From Hibiscus mutabilis (taxonomy: Eukaryota > Streptophyta > Magnoliopsida > Malvales > Malvaceae): a stretch of DNA of 64,000 bases. The notes below the pieces were generated by a model. The model ran no database searches and was not told the DNA's origin. It saw only the letters and a program-made list of their open reading frames with translations. The stretch spans positions 33,744,508 through 33,808,507 of the forward strand of contig CM033718.1 in the NCBI GenBank assembly GCA_019671005.1, given 5' to 3'. A program made the position numbers and the translations under genes. Every line of letters begins with the position of its first letter. Positions within the stretch are counted from its first letter, which is position 1. Positions 10,909-23,615 of this stretch are shown one piece after another.

Positions 10909-12163
10909 AGGAGGACCCTACTAGAAAAAGGACACAGCCATATACTAACACTATCATATCCTTCTGCCCAGCCAAAAACAAATGTCCTCCTATGACAAAG
11001 TCAAGGGCATCTCATCTGGGAACCACCGCCCAGTAACTCTCTAGGTTAGTTTTCATTTTCTTTTCTTTTAGTTTTGTTTCCTACTTTGCATATTTTTGTT
11101 TTCTTTGAATTATTTTCAGTTATTTTCTTTTCTTTTTGCATTGGTGACAATGCTTTTCTCAAGTTTGGGGGAGTACATACCCATATAGATTAGGTTAAAT
11201 TTAAGTAAAATTTAAAAAATCTAAAAAACAATTAGAATTATAATTAGCCTAATCTATCCAATACGTTCACTTTGCTATGATTCCTTTGATTTTGAAATTT
11301 GTTACTGCGTTGATCATGACTTCATATGATGACTATATGTTGATGCTTTCCAAGGTGTTAAGAGCTTTCTAGTTTTTGTACTTAATGATAAATCTGTTGT
11401 AAACCCTTAAAACCTCAAGTTGCATGCATTGTGACACTTAAGAAATTTTAGGGATGCTCTAGGTCAACTTTCTGAGGCTTAAGAAAGAATTAAAAAGGAA
11501 TGATCTTAAATGCTCAATGTAGCAAAACAAAGGCTTAACAGTTCCTGAAAAACAAGAAATTAAAACTTGATAATTTAAACAAAACTGTTGAGGGACACTC
11601 TTCTTGCATCTTGCTATCTTAGTACACTATGTGAGTTGTGTTTGCTCCATTTAACTTTCCCTGGTAGGAATAATAGTACTGAAAATAGAGTGAATGAAAG
11701 TCTTCATAGGATGACACTACTTGTAGGGCTCGGGGATGGGCTGTTTGCTCCATTCTATCTTCAGGTATCAAAAGGTTACTGTGATGAGCTAAAGACCTAA
11801 GGATACAATTTTCAAACTTAAAAGAAAAGGGAGTAAGAATATGCTTAAAAGGAAAAATTAATATGTCGAGGCAGAAAAAGAAAGTAACCCTTAAGCCTGT
11901 TTAAGACTATTAAGTGATGAATGCATATAACTAAGCACACACTGCACTTACAGTAGATTTAATCCTTTCAATAAAATTGTAAGCTCTGATTTACTTTCTT
12001 ATCATCAACATAGCTGAGGAATGAATTACTGCTGCAGCATAATTTGGAATCATTGTAATCATATCTTAGTGGAACCTTAGGACTTATGGGTTGTTTACTA
12101 TTCTTAACTTCTGGTTTTATTTTTCTTGTTTCCATTTTACATTGCTTGAGGACAAGCTACAAT
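10909..12163 (+). other. E0 3' non-coding region with an internal polypurine module
   Basis: No coding potential that I trust. A first purine tract (AAGTTTGGGGGAG, 11161-11173) follows a cattggtgacaatgctttt stretch shortly after the env-position ORF. A second module (attgcttgaggacaag, then TTCAAGTTTGGGGTA) ends at the LTR. The small ORFs at 11588-11800 and 12091-12288 show no family similarity. Confidence 0.65.
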
Positions 12164-12179
12164 TCAAGTTTGGGGTATT
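12164..12179 (+). promoter_or_regulatory. 3' polypurine tract of E0
   Basis: TCAAGTTTGGGGTAT directly before the LTR start at 12180. It primes plus-strand DNA in this group. Confidence 0.75.
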
Positions 12180-13592
12180 TGAAGAGTGCGTAAATGTTCT
12201 ATTTTATATGCCCTTAATCCTTGTATTGTACATATTTTTGAGCTCATTTAGGTTGCATTTATGTTATGATGTATATATTTGCATGTAGGTAGGGAGTTAC
12301 ACCATATGTGCTTAAATTGTCATATATATTGGTGCTTTTCACGGGAAGGTGGTGTTTTGTGGTGTATGTGTAGGATGCTAGTGGATGCTGAAGGATAGCT
12401 AGAGTAGGAGAAGAGTATATCACATGGCTGGAGCTAACAAGGTTTGAATAGTTGGAGATGAATCTACCTTTGCCCATGTGAACTTTCTCCTAGATACGCA
12501 ATATTTAATGAAGTGGGAAACAATTGGCTTTCTTTAATGAAGTCGTGCACTTTAGGGTACTGAAGCCCTAGTTTCATTGCCTATATAAAAAAGACTTGGA
12601 CGCTACGCAAAGGAGGGTTGATCAATAGAGAGCACAATTCAGACAACAATCCTAGTCCGAGATTGCATAGAACCACCATGGTGAAGCTAGATGATTCTCC
12701 TCATCGAACGAAGCAGTCAAGAGAGGCTGATGGAGAGGAGGGCTGTAATATAGTTGGATGACACGGAGGGAGTTTTGTCGAGGACGCTCAGCTTATTTCT
12801 TTTCCTTTGCTTGATAAATTGCTATACTATACTTTTAATTATGGTTGCTTTACGATCAAACATGAGCTAAACTTTTTAGTTGGGATTATTGTGTCCCAGG
12901 ATTATATGTTTTGATTATTTTAATTTCAATACTTTAGTTGTTTTTATCATCATCTATTTTGTCCATGTGCTAAATGAGTAGTTAATTGTAAGAGCTATTC
13001 AAGAAAGGCCTGTTAACTATTAATTTGTGGCTTTATATTCGAAAGATTTAAGTTATACAAACATGAGCAGTGGGGCTAAGCTGTCAAGTTAGTTCTAATC
13101 CAGCTTAGACATAAGTTTAGGGTTTCAATGACTAAAGGGGAGTTATTAAAAAAATAGTAGGGTAGTTAGGGTTAACGCAGAAATGTATCACCTTAATTAC
13201 AAAGTTATTAACTTGTAGGCACCGAGAGAGTCAGAAGTTCTTTAGAAAATACTGTTGAGTAGATGAAGTATCTCAGGGTTTACCCAGACATGTATTTCTC
13301 GTTGCTATAGAATTGAGATAGGTAATCAAACATATATCCTTAGCAATAATCCTAACCTCCATAGTTATTTGTTAAGTTGCTATAGTTGTTTGTCTTTATT
13401 ATTGCTATCTTATATTAGTTTAATTTGTTTTCTATTAAAACCAACATACAAACCATACTTGCAAACACATCCCTAAGTACAATAACCTCGTATTTATCAA
13501 TCCAATCCTTGTGGTTTCGACACTCTACTCTCACTTTTTTACTTGATACGATAAGTATACTTGCTCTAAAGTGCATCACTATTCGACAAGCA
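12180..13592 (+). mobile_element. E0 3' LTR
   Basis: Starts TGAAGAGTGCG right after the polypurine tract and ends near cgacaagCA. It carries a TATA box (ctatataaaaaag, 12581-12593) followed by a leader-like stretch. Length is about 1.4 kb. Its right end merges into the truncated left end of the E2 3' LTR, so the last few bases are uncertain. Confidence 0.75.
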
Positions 13593-14652
13593 TCAATAAC
13601 AAAATGTAGAAAAAGATAGAGAAATATGAGAATAAAGTCTGGATCTCCTTGGTTCAACGCAGTAGAAAGATCAAATGCACTTCGTGGGGAAAGATTGGTT
13701 TAATCAGCGATGATGTAGTCAAATTTAGTATTAAATTCCATTTAACCTTCAACTATTGACTCAGGGATGTAGATCGGCTTCAACTTTCATCGCAAGTCGA
13801 GACTATAGCCCTTAAAACAAGTGAACCATCTTTCATTGCATCCAATCAACTTTCATTGTAAAACTCGTTAATCTGACTCATCATTGCATCTGTCAATGTC
13901 AGTGACTGGTTTAACACTCTCATATAAAATGTAAATTAGATCTAACAATTAAAGCTTAAGAAAAACTAATATTGATATATATATTAACTAAAGAAACAGT
14001 TTAGATAAGTTCATAAAGCACCAAAAAATTAAACCAACATAAAAATAAGTTCAAAATACAAGTAAATCTCCAAAAACATCAAAATAGAAAGGAGTTTAAA
14101 AAGATAACAATATATTTCCTCGATTCAGCACTTAAGTCCTCATTTCCTTGGGTAAATCTGCCTCCTTTCACCTTGGATCTCTAGAAATAAGCTTAAGCCA
14201 CCATGGGAGGAGGGAGAAAGCTCAAGGTTGAAGATGATGTAAAAAATAATAATAGTGTGACTCTCTCTTTTCTCTGAAATATTCCTTTTATAGGTCACCC
14301 AAGGAAGGACACATGTCCTGCAGGTTATTTGCATGCTCAACATCGTACAAGATTTGTTATAACAAACAGGACAACTGGCATATTCATCCTTATCCTCAAG
14401 CAGGCTGGACAGCTGGCAGATGCAGTGTCAAACTAGCTGTAGTGGTGAAAACCACCTTTGCAAAGACATTAGAAATGCAACAACAAAAAGGAAAAAATAG
14501 GCAAAAATATACAAAACACGAGCTACTGGAACTAAGTTAGAAAACATGCAAAAATAGACATGAAATTACATAAATGGATTCAATGGATACCAATGTGGGG
14601 ACAATAAGACCTATAAATCGAGGGAAAATACATGCTCTTTAAAGAGCTATCA
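13590..14652 (-). mobile_element. E2 3' LTR, truncated
   Basis: Matches the 5' LTR from about 23827 to 24873. The first 210 bp of that LTR (plus-strand left end) are missing and E0 sequence stands there instead. It has a minus-strand TATA box (CTATAAAAGG) at about 14284-14296, which is mutated in the 5' LTR. Ends in TATCA at 14652. Confidence 0.85.
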
Positions 14653-15858
14653 CACCTCCAAACTTGAGTTTTTACTTTTCCTCAAGTAAAGATCAAAACA
14701 ACAAGGTCCAACAAAAGATCAAAGGCATTCTAGATACTTGAATCATTCTAATCAATCAATAATTTTGATACATCGACAAGAGAGATAATTGCATATTCAA
14801 CTCTACATTAATAGATAAGCTATCAATTCAAGAATGCCTAACATCATCCATAACAACTTAGATTCATTCCTCCTATCAGCATTTATTTATCACCACACAT
14901 AAAAACACACACACACATATATATATATATTCATCATCATTATCATCATCTTCTTCTTTTATTGTAGCAAGGGATATCGAGCAATGAATGCACCTTAGAC
15001 CCTGAGGAGTAAGATGTTGTGCAACGAACCCCCAGGAAGTACTTCATTGTAACAACACACACTCATGCAGCGACAACCTTTAGCCATATTCATTTTTCTA
15101 ACACATGCAAAGGAGTGTTCACCCTTAAAGCTACTTTATTTATTTTATTGCACTCACATTGCAATGCAGTTTATTTATACTTAATAAGCTATACAAATAT
15201 AGATATATATCACACATGCTGCAACATGAGAAGGTCATCGAAAATCAAAGGAATGATCTCTAATCAAACCAACTGATAAATAAATGCAAAGTTAAGAAAT
15301 GCAACTATCCTGCATGTATATCCAACAAACTTAACAATGATTAGAACAAACCAAGATTTATGCATCAAATACAAGCAACAGATTTTTCAAAACCCAGGAA
15401 CCTTGCATTTGCATAAAAAATCTTAAATTTTTTGAAATGGGGGTGCATTTAAGCTCCTAGGTGTATACCCCCAAACTTATAGGTTGCATTGTCCCAATAC
15501 AAAGGAAAATATAATGGAATGAAGGACTACAATGATAGAATGTAATAACAGAATGCAATAACATAATGCAGTTACAACGGTGAATGCAATGCAATTACAA
15601 CTATATATTGTTACAATGACAATGTAAATGCAATGAAAATACTTTAATATAAAATGAAGTTACACTACATGAAATACATGCCTACAAAAACTAAAAACAA
15701 CACTGACTCAATTTTCTAGCACATGGAAGGAGGAGGTGGAGTGTCTCTCATTCTTCTTTCTTTTCTTCTCTTATTTAAACTTCTTCTTGCTCTTCTCCTT
15801 AGACTTTGAGCACTTCCTTTTTCTTTTCTAACTTGGGCAAAAAAGTCTCTTCATCATC
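14653..15858 (-). other. E2 3' non-coding region with two polypurine modules
   Basis: The 3' polypurine tract (minus strand tcaagtttggaggtg) lies at 14653-14667 against the LTR. A second purine tract, also preceded by a gggacaatgc-type stretch, lies at 15467-15479, nearer the env-position ORF. Between them are AT-rich sequence and an acatatatat tract at about 14900-14935. Bases 15480-15720 contain many aatgcaat-type near repeats. No gene is seen. Confidence 0.65.
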
Positions 15859-17528
15859 TTAGTCAACTTCTTCTTCTCTTGCATGCTTCTCTTCCACATC
15901 GACATCATCGATCGCATCCTCAGATATGATGAACTGTAGTGGTGCCTTGTAGAGCACCACTGCAAGAGGGTTGTCCTTTTGATCATCCTCTATGGGCGCA
16001 ACTTTCGCCGGTCTCGCCGTAACTGGCTCAAACTCAAGTGCTTCTATGGTTGCATCCACACTTTTGGATGCAACCTAATCTTTCTCAATTAACTTCTTAA
16101 TGGCAATCATCTCAACATCAAAATCATCCTTTTTTTTCTTCATCAACATCCTCAACAAAGACTTTATCATGCTTGTTAGTAGTGGGTATAACATCAACAT
16201 CCGTAGGAATATTCAAGTCGAACAAATAATCTCTGATGATTTTACTCTGTTCCGCTTCACATGGTGGGTCACCAGCTTCACTGACATTGTCAGGAAAATT
16301 CACCGACTTTGCTGATACATCTTTGGTGGTAACATCAGAGGAAAAATCATAATCACGAATGATGGGAAGGAAAATAGGAAATTATGGTGGGTCAAATGGA
16401 TTGAATCGGCTCAGGGAAACAAGTTCAGACTTGTGCCACATCTTCACATAGGCATAAAATAAATTATGTGCCAAATCCATGGTTTGCATTGTGGCCGCAA
16501 CAACTCCTAGTTTACTTATCACTGCATCATGTTTGTCCTCTATCTTTAAAACTTTTTTTCGGACTTCATCACTCGATGTGACATTTTCTGGTGCAACATC
16601 CACTTTAGTCTTACCCTTGTCCTCCCTCGTTGTAGTACCCAGTCTCGGTGTAAGAACATCAAAAGCGTGAATCATCCTTTCTATGGCAACCTTGTTGATG
16701 AGCCCCTTGTTGGTGGTCCTCTATTCAATTTTATGGGGTTTTAACCATTTTTATTCATAGAGCTGCATGATCAATGAAGGGAAATCCAATATTCCAATCT
16801 TTTTTTCAGCAAAGCCCTTGATATCTTTGTGTATAAGTGCCCTCACATCAAATTTCCCCCTTGATAATAGAATGTATCAAACACATTCTATCGAGGGAAA
16901 CTGTTATGATGTGTGTGGAGGGTAGCAACCTGGAGTTGATAAACTGAAACCATATCTTAGCAAGTAAAGTCAAGAACTTTCTTAGCAAGGTAAAATTTGC
17001 AACACTGGTCCCCAACCATAGTTTACCTGCTATGCATAAATCTTCAACTAAAAGAGCAAGTTTCTCATATGTAATTTCATCCACAAAAAGTACACGTTCA
17101 TCCACATTCACAACAATATTAAATAACTTGTTGATAGAAGAAGCACTCCAAGGGATAGAGTGTTCTCCCACAAAAACAAGTTTTAAAGTGGACTCATCCA
17201 GATTTGCGTAAAATTCTCTTACCATGGCAGCGCTATAGCTGCCAGGATGAGTATAGAATATGCGCTATTTGTGAAGTGCGTTGGTGTTGTGGATGGATTT
17301 CTTATGTTCTTTATCAGAAGTGAGTTTGATTCCTTGATCCGAATGGATGCTTCTCGTTTGGATGCATTCTGTAAAGCGTTCACCCCCAATCCCTATTTGT
17401 AAAGCCTCATACACAAGAATCTCTTCCTAAACAACAGGGTCTTTTGACTGAGGGTTTGATTTCAAGCTTGGAATGTCTTGAACAGGGCCTTCCCTCAAGA
17501 TTTTTTGGGCTGCTCTTATCTTGGCCAT
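15859..17528 (-). pseudogene. E2 env-position ORF
   Basis: Opens at an ATG at 17528 (MAKIRAAQKILREGPVQ) and is interrupted by stops. The recognisable block is 17225-16848: MVREFYANLDES, LVFVGEHSIPWS, IAGKLWL, FQFINSRLLPSTH and LIHSIIKGE. This is the same order as in E0 and E3. A second block (16675-16382) has a Lys/Asp-rich helix (EVRKKVLKIEDKHDAVISKL) that could be a short coiled coil. The end (16059-15859) is acidic. It follows the integrase by about 400 bp and precedes the polypurine modules, the position of env in retroviruses, but has no visible membrane segment. Confidence 0.7.
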
Positions 17529-17926
17529 GGATGATTATAAGAAGGATGTTGAAAATGACACATTTTTTAGAACTTTAAAGCTTTGAGAACTCAAAAAGAG
17601 CAGAAAATAAAGTGAAAAATTAATGAGAGTTCAAGCTGCTTAATAAAGAAGAAGAAAAGAGTGAAAATGAAGAGGCATAATTGTTGTCGTCCAATGCGAT
17701 GAGTTTCAACGGCTTGATCTTGGCGCAAAAATCAAGTACGTTCATTGTGTTTCCGCTCTTGTGATGGAAGGTTGTGATTATTAATGGTAGATAAAGGAAA
17801 TAAAATTTCCCGATTTACCCCTAAAAATTTTAGGCATATCATGTGAGTCCTTCCACCGTACAAGTTGTTAAAGAAGAGACAAACTAAAGAGATTTTTATT
17901 CTACAAAAGGAGGGAAATAAGGGGAA
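17529..17926 (-). other. Spacer between E2 integrase and env-position ORF
   Basis: Purine-rich, with no recognisable coding. The same position in E3 (37760-38345) is also an A-rich spacer. Confidence 0.5.
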
Positions 17927-19260
17927 TTAAATGAAAAAAAGGAAATAAAATCTAAATCTAATAAAGCAATTAAAAGGAATTTCAAAAAATTCAACCAATT
18001 TAATGCTCTCAATATTTACATGATCAAAGTTACCACAATAGAGTTTTAGTCTTTGGCCATTGAATTTGAACGGAGTTCCCTCTTTTGTGTCTTTGATTGT
18101 GACAACACCGTGTTGAAATACTTCCACAACTTCATAAAGTTTAGACAATCATGATCTTAGTTTTCTTGGGTGCAATTTCAGTCTAGAGTTGAATAGCAAA
18201 ACCAACTATCCCACTTTAAATTTTCGATGCAAAATAATCTTATCATGCCAGCGCTTGCTTTAGTCCTTGTAAATAGAGGCATTTTCATACGCGTTGCGTC
18301 GAATTTCCTCTAATTTAGTAATATCCGACAATCACTTCTTCCTTGGTGCCTCATAATCAAGATTGACTTGCTTAAGATCACACAAAGCCCTACGCTCAAG
18401 TTCTACTGGCAAATGAAAAGATTTTCCAAAAATAACTTGATATGGCGACAATCCCAACGGAGTTTTCTATGTAGTACGTATAACCCACAATGCATCATCT
18501 AAACGAGAGGACCAATCTTTTTTAGTGGTGTTCAACACTTTTTCTAGAACATTTTTAATTACTCAATTAGATACCTCTCCTTGTCCATTGGACTGAAGAT
18601 GATATGTTGTGACCAATCTATGATTTACTCCATAGCGTTTCAACGCAATAGCCACCTGGCTATAGTGGAAATATTTACCTTGATCCTTGATTAATGCTTT
18701 TGGTGTTCCAAAGTGAGTAAGTATATGTTTTGTGAAAAAATTCAGGACTGTCTTTGCATCATCTTTAAGACTTGCAACGGCTTTTATCCATTTTGACACA
18801 TAGTCAACTGCAACCAAAATGTATAAATTTCCAAAAAAAAAATAGGAAAAGGACCCATGAAGTCCAATCCCCAGACATCAAATAACTTAATTTCCATTAT
18901 TGGTTGTTGCGACATATCATTTCTTCTAGATATGGATTCGGCACGTTGACATTTATCACAGCATTGAGTGAACTCATGAGCATCTTTGAATAAAGACAAC
19001 CAACAAAATCCTGATTTGAGAACTTTCTCAGTCGTTCTCATTCCACCAAAATGCCCTCCAAAAAAGGCATTGTGACAATGTTGTAGGATAAATTTCATCT
19101 CTTTCTCTAGAACACGACGTCAAATTATATTGTCATTACAAACCTTGAACAATTAAGGTTCATTCCAATAATATTTCATAGCATCTCTAAGAAATCTAGC
19201 TTTTTTGTGCCTAGTTAAACCAACATGAGTCTTTCCACAAACCAAGTAATTCACTATATC
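17927..19260 (-). pseudogene. E2 integrase relic
   Basis: The zinc domain is in 19098-18784: CHNAFFGGHFG gives the histidines and CDKC the cysteines. It is followed by the first catalytic Asp in VWGLDFMGPF. In 18817-18563: VDYVSKW, the second Asp in LIKDQGKYF, and the Glu in NGQGEVSN, so the DDE triad residues are visible though in two frames. The C-terminal part (18148-17927) has VVEVFQHGVVTIKD and FKFNGQRLKLY, the end of the chromatin-binding region of this lineage. Frameshifts near 18810 and stops between 18150 and 18560 inactivate it. Confidence 0.82.
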
Positions 19261-19299
19261 AACATACCACGGTTTTGCATTCACAATGAAAATCTTTTC

Positions 19300-20026
19300 A
19301 TCAGGGAATGCGTCAACAATTTACAACTTATTGTCATCGTAGTTGCTAGCTTTTAACCTCGAATGGCGATCGACAACTTGATTTACTGACCCCTTGCGGT
19401 CTTTAATTTCAATATCGAACTCTTTTAGCAATAAGATCCAGCAAATTAATCTAGGTTCCGCATTTGTCTTTGCAGAAAAGGTATCCCAAAGCAGAATGAT
19501 CTGTAAAAACTGTAATTTTTGCACCTATGAGATAAGAACGAAACTTATCAAAAGCAAAAATTACTGCTAATAACTCTTTCTCAGTAGTAGTATAACTGAT
19601 TTGAACTTCAGTTAAAGTTTTACTAGTATAGTAGGTTGCATGAAATACCTTTTCGTTGTGTTGTCCCAAAACGGCGCCCACGGTGAAATCACTGACGTCG
19701 TACATAAGTTCAAATGGTTGCTCCCAGTTGGGTGCAACAATGATTGGTGTGTTCACAAGCTGTGCTTTAATTTTATTGAATGCATCCAGACATGCATTAT
19801 CAAAGATGAATTTTCTACCTTGCTCCAACAATAAGCATAGAGGTTTGGTGATCTTTGAGAAATCACGAATGAATCTCCTATAGAACCCAGCATGGCCTAA
19901 GAAACTGCAGATACCCTTCACATTTGTTGGAGGTGACAGCTTTTCAATTACATCCACTTTGGTCCTATCAACCTCAATTCTAGCTTTCAGAATTATATGA
20001 CCAAGCATAATCCCTTTAGTGACCAT
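19300..20026 (-). pseudogene. E2 RT end and RNase H relic
   Basis: Starts with the RT thumb (GIMLGHIILKARIEVDRTKVDVIE, then FLGHAGFYRRFIRDFSKI) and runs into RNase H. The acidic residues are D in YDVSDFTVGA (where CDAS is usual), E in TTTEKELLAV, D in FTDHSALGYL and D in NQVVDRHSR. A frameshift near 19480 separates the last Asp from the rest. Confidence 0.82.
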
Positions 20027-20041
20027 GAAGTGACATTTTTT

Positions 20042-20640
20042 CTAGTTTAAAACTAGATTGGTGTCTTCACGGCGCTGCAATACTTTCTCTAGATTGTCGA
20101 CGAAATGGTCAAAATTATTCCCATATATCGAAAAATCATCCATGAAGATTACAAGGGAATTGTCAATCATATCAGAGAATATTTCATCATGCACCTTTGA
20201 AATGTGGTTGGTACATTGCAAAGACCAAAAGGCATGCGGCGGAAAGCAAAATTCCCAGAAGCACATGTGAAATAAGTCTTCTCATGGTCCTCAAGTGCAA
20301 TAGCAATTTGATTGTAGCCAGAATATCCATCTAAGAAGCAATAATACTCCTTACCCACTAGTCGATCTAACAATTGATTAATGAAAGGAAGAGGGAAATG
20401 ATCCTTCTAGACCATGCAAATATGCCAGCCTATAGGATGCTAGTTGGAATCAATTCATTACCATCGTTACGAACTACAATGATGCCACTTTTCTTAGGAA
20501 CACAGTGTACTAAACTCACCCATGCACTATCAAAAATTGCATAGATAATACATGCGTCCAACCATTTAAGGACTTCCTTATCGACTACTTTCTTCATCTT
20601 TTCATTCAATCTTCTTTGCAGTTCAATAGGCTATTTATTC
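20042..20640 (-). pseudogene. E2 reverse transcriptase relic
   Basis: Two overlapping frames cover it: MLDRLVGKEYYCFLDGYSGYNQIAIA and FRRMPFGLCNVPTTFQRCM (20373-20167), then IFMDDFSIYGNNFDHFVDNLEKVL (20266-20042). The FMDD site is kept. The N-terminal part (20400-20640) keeps family sequence with stops (LIPTSIL, CVPKKSGII). Confidence 0.82.
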
Positions 20641-20644
20641 TCAT

Positions 20645-21760
20645 CATCGAGCTTAATCTTGTGCATGAAAAATGAGGGACTAATACCCTTTATATCAGCA
20701 ATTATCCAAGAAATAGCACGCTTGTGGCACTTAAGAATATCTATCAACTTAGCTTCTTGTATTGCGTCCAGAGTTTTAGAGACAATGACTGGGAGTGTGT
20801 CTGTATCTCAAAGGAATACATATTTGAGATTAGCTGGAAATGGCTTGAGTTCCAAAGTAGGAGCTTCTTCGATAGATGATTTAAAAGTATGAATTGACTA
20901 GTGAGTAAGATCCAAAGATTCAACATGCCATTTGTGATGAACTGGCGTAGTGAGAACTTCTACAATGTGGTCACAATTTGGGATATCTTCTTCTTCCATT
21001 GTTAGCGCAATATCTTAAGCAACAAGAATACATCAATGAATGCCTTCGATGATGCAAGTCTTCTTGAATAATAAGTTAAAGGATGAAAATATGATGACAT
21101 TCTTCAAAATTTAACCCCATATCAGTGTTGAACATCCCAAAAGTAACTTTGTCATTTTCAACCCTCATTGTAAACTATCATTTCGATACATCAATGAATG
21201 CCTTCACAGTAGCTAAGAATGTGCGACCAAGAATTATAGGTACATCTTTGTCAGCCTCACAATCTAATACAATAAAATTAGCTGGAGAAACAAACTTATC
21301 CAAACGAACAAGCACATCTTTGATTTGACCATTCAGATGAGTCAAAGATCTATCAGCCAACTATAATGTGATTGCAGTGGTCTTCATATCTCAAATGCCC
21401 AACTTTTGAGAAGTAGATAATGGCATTAAATTGATACTAGCCCCCAAATCACAAATACCTTTACTAAAGTAATAATTACCAAGGTATGATGAGACTGCCT
21501 AGATCCTTTCTCTTTCTCGATAGAGGGGTAGATATCAACGCATTGTACTCCTCAGTGGGTGCAATGGTTTCAATTACATTGAGCTTCTTCTTTGTGGACA
21601 AGATATCCTTCATAAACTTTGCATAGTTCGAAATCTGTGTGAGACTATCAATCAAAGGAATTTGAACTGTAAGTTGTTGCAAAGTATCATGAAAGAATTG
21701 AAATTGATTGTATGACTCAATATTCTTAAATTGTTGAGGAAAGGTGGAGAAGGGTTAGAT
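20645..21760 (-). pseudogene. E2 protease relic
   Basis: Recognisable pieces are the pre-protease helix (QIPLIDSLTQISNYAKFMKDIL, 21682-21476), the active-site region around 21430-21470 (reading near GASINLMPLS), and MADRSLTHLNGQIKDVLVRLDKFVSPANFIVLDCEADKDVPIILGRTFLAT (21360-21178), named here only as the family block. The linker to RT (20930-20650) is broken by stops. Not functional. Confidence 0.72.
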
Positions 21761-21788
21761 GACCGTTGCGCAGACACTAGCATTATGG

Positions 21789-23560
21789 CTACAACTTTGT
21801 TTGTAAATCATATGAAACTGGAGTAATAACATGAGGTTTATTACTCGACTTGCCATCATTTTCTCCATCCTTTACTATATGATCAGGTATAGAGGACTCT
21901 CCATGTTCACGAGTAGTTATTGGAACTGGTTGCACCGAGGCAGTAGTTTGTTTGCCACTACGAAGAGTAACAACCTTGCAATGCTCCTTACCATTATTCA
22001 TCAGACATTTTAGTGTTTCTAGGTAATGTGCCCGGTTGTCTAGAATTCATGTCAGTAGCTAGCTATTCAAACTGAGCTTCAAAAATGCATATTGATGAAG
22101 AGTGACCTTGAACGATAGCTTCGGTGCGAGACAAATGAACACACATCATCTTATCAAGCAGAACAAAAGGGTCTGAGATACTTGAAGGAGCATAATAACT
22201 CATCAGATACTAAGTGATGGTGCACCATATTTTTATTGATGAGATTGTTAAGCAATATGTTGTGGTTGCATTCGATTTTGTTGTGGTTGCAATGGAGTAT
22301 ACAACGTGAACTATTGCTGCGAGTAACCAAAATTTCCTTGAAGAAGACTAGAATTTCCTTGAATGGAATTGTTTCCAAAGAGAAACACTCCTTACTGCTG
22401 TGCAGGATTAGAGTTACTCCAAGACCGCCGATTAGTTGTTTCATAAGATGTACCCATGTTTTTGTCTCGCATGTTGCTGACATAGCTAGCATTTTATGCA
22501 TGTTGTGGGCAATCCTAAAAACTATCGTTCCCACCATAAATCTCACAGGAAAATACATGAGTGGTTGTTTGTTGAACTAATGGATTGAAGTAACTTCACT
22601 TGTCCCCTCCATATTCTTGATTTTGTTCTCCAAAGTAGAAATCTGAGCCTTTAGAGAATATAGATCATCAAGCTGAAATACTCCCGCTGTAGCTTTGCAT
22701 GATGCAGCCCTTGAAATCGGATATTGTGAATCATTTTAAGCAAAATTCTCTAATACACCAACAACATCATTGTAGGTGCAATCAAGTAATGGATCATTAG
22801 ATGATCCGTTGACAAGATGCCTTGTGGCTGCATTCAACCCATTGTAGAAAATTTCAATCCGAGTTTCCTGTTGAATGCCATGGTTGGGACATCGTCGCAA
22901 AAAAGATTTATATCTTTCCCATGTAGTGTGAAAAGTCTCATCATCTAACTGATAATAGGTTGTAATGTCATTCCTCAAGCGCGGTTTCATTGTCAGTGGA
23001 TTAAAGTGCAAAACAAATTGCGTTGCAAGATCATTCGACCATGTAATAGAGCCGGTAGGTAATCCTCTGAACCATGTGCGAGCTCTACCCTGCAATGAAT
23101 AGGGAAACAATTGCATTCGTAAGGCATCATTAGGAACGTCTTGCTGGCTAAATGAAGCACAAGTTAAAAGAAAAGATTGAAGATTATCTCGAGCATCTTC
23201 ATGAGGTAACCTTACACACTACCCATTGGAGTTGAGCATTTGAACATAACCGGCTTCAACTCAAAGTTACCAGCCTGAATAGGAGGTCTAAAAATTCTTG
23301 ATTGCAAATTATCCAATTGGGGAACAACAACCTCATGGATTTTTTTGTTCTGGGCTGGTAGGTGTGGCGGTGGTTTTCTTGAGCATGAGGAATTCCCTCA
23401 TTTTTTGTTTGGTTGTCTGGCCATTCCACTATTTTCACGAATCCTTCTTCCAAAAATTCTCTCAACTTTTGGATCTGGTACGAAAAGTGGTCTAGTAGCA
23501 CTTATGTTCATACAACACCTATTAGAAACAACTACAAACTTAAATAAAGAAAATAACATT
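21789..23560 (-). pseudogene. E2 gag relic
   Basis: The capsid domain is in 23116-22736: MQLFPYSLQGRARTWFRGLP, FVLHFNPLTMKPRLRNDI, TTWERYKSFLRRCPNHGI and EIFYNGLNAATRHLV. The part after it (22560-22150) is frameshifted; Asn/Gln-rich remnants and a possible knuckle lie near 22490-22550. The C-terminal NGKEHCKVVTLRSGKQ (22001-21789) is the usual Athila segment before the protease. Stops and shifts are frequent. Confidence 0.8.
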
Positions 23561-23591
23561 GCAAGCAGAAATAGAAGGACATAATAACGCC

Positions 23592-23610
23592 ATCCTTTGC
23601 AACAGTGGCA
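23592..23610 (-). promoter_or_regulatory. Decayed tRNA-Asp-type PBS of E2
   Basis: 13 of 19 bases agree with the tRNA-Asp 3' end, and position and spacing to the LTR (6 bp) equal those of E1. Six mismatches fit the age of the copy. Confidence 0.6.
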
Positions 23611-23615
23611 AAACT

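Larger units (their letters stand above)
6879..13592 (+). mobile_element. E0: older Athila-type element interrupted by E1, 5' part off window
   Basis: Plus-strand relic. It begins in mid-gag at the exact end of the E1 LTR and continues through gag C-terminus, protease, an env-position ORF, a long 3' non-coding region with two polypurine modules, and a 3' LTR. I cannot find RT, RNase H or integrase between 9110 and 9860, so most of pol is missing. Stops are frequent. Its 5' LTR and gag start should lie to the left of the window, beyond E1. Confidence 0.85.
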
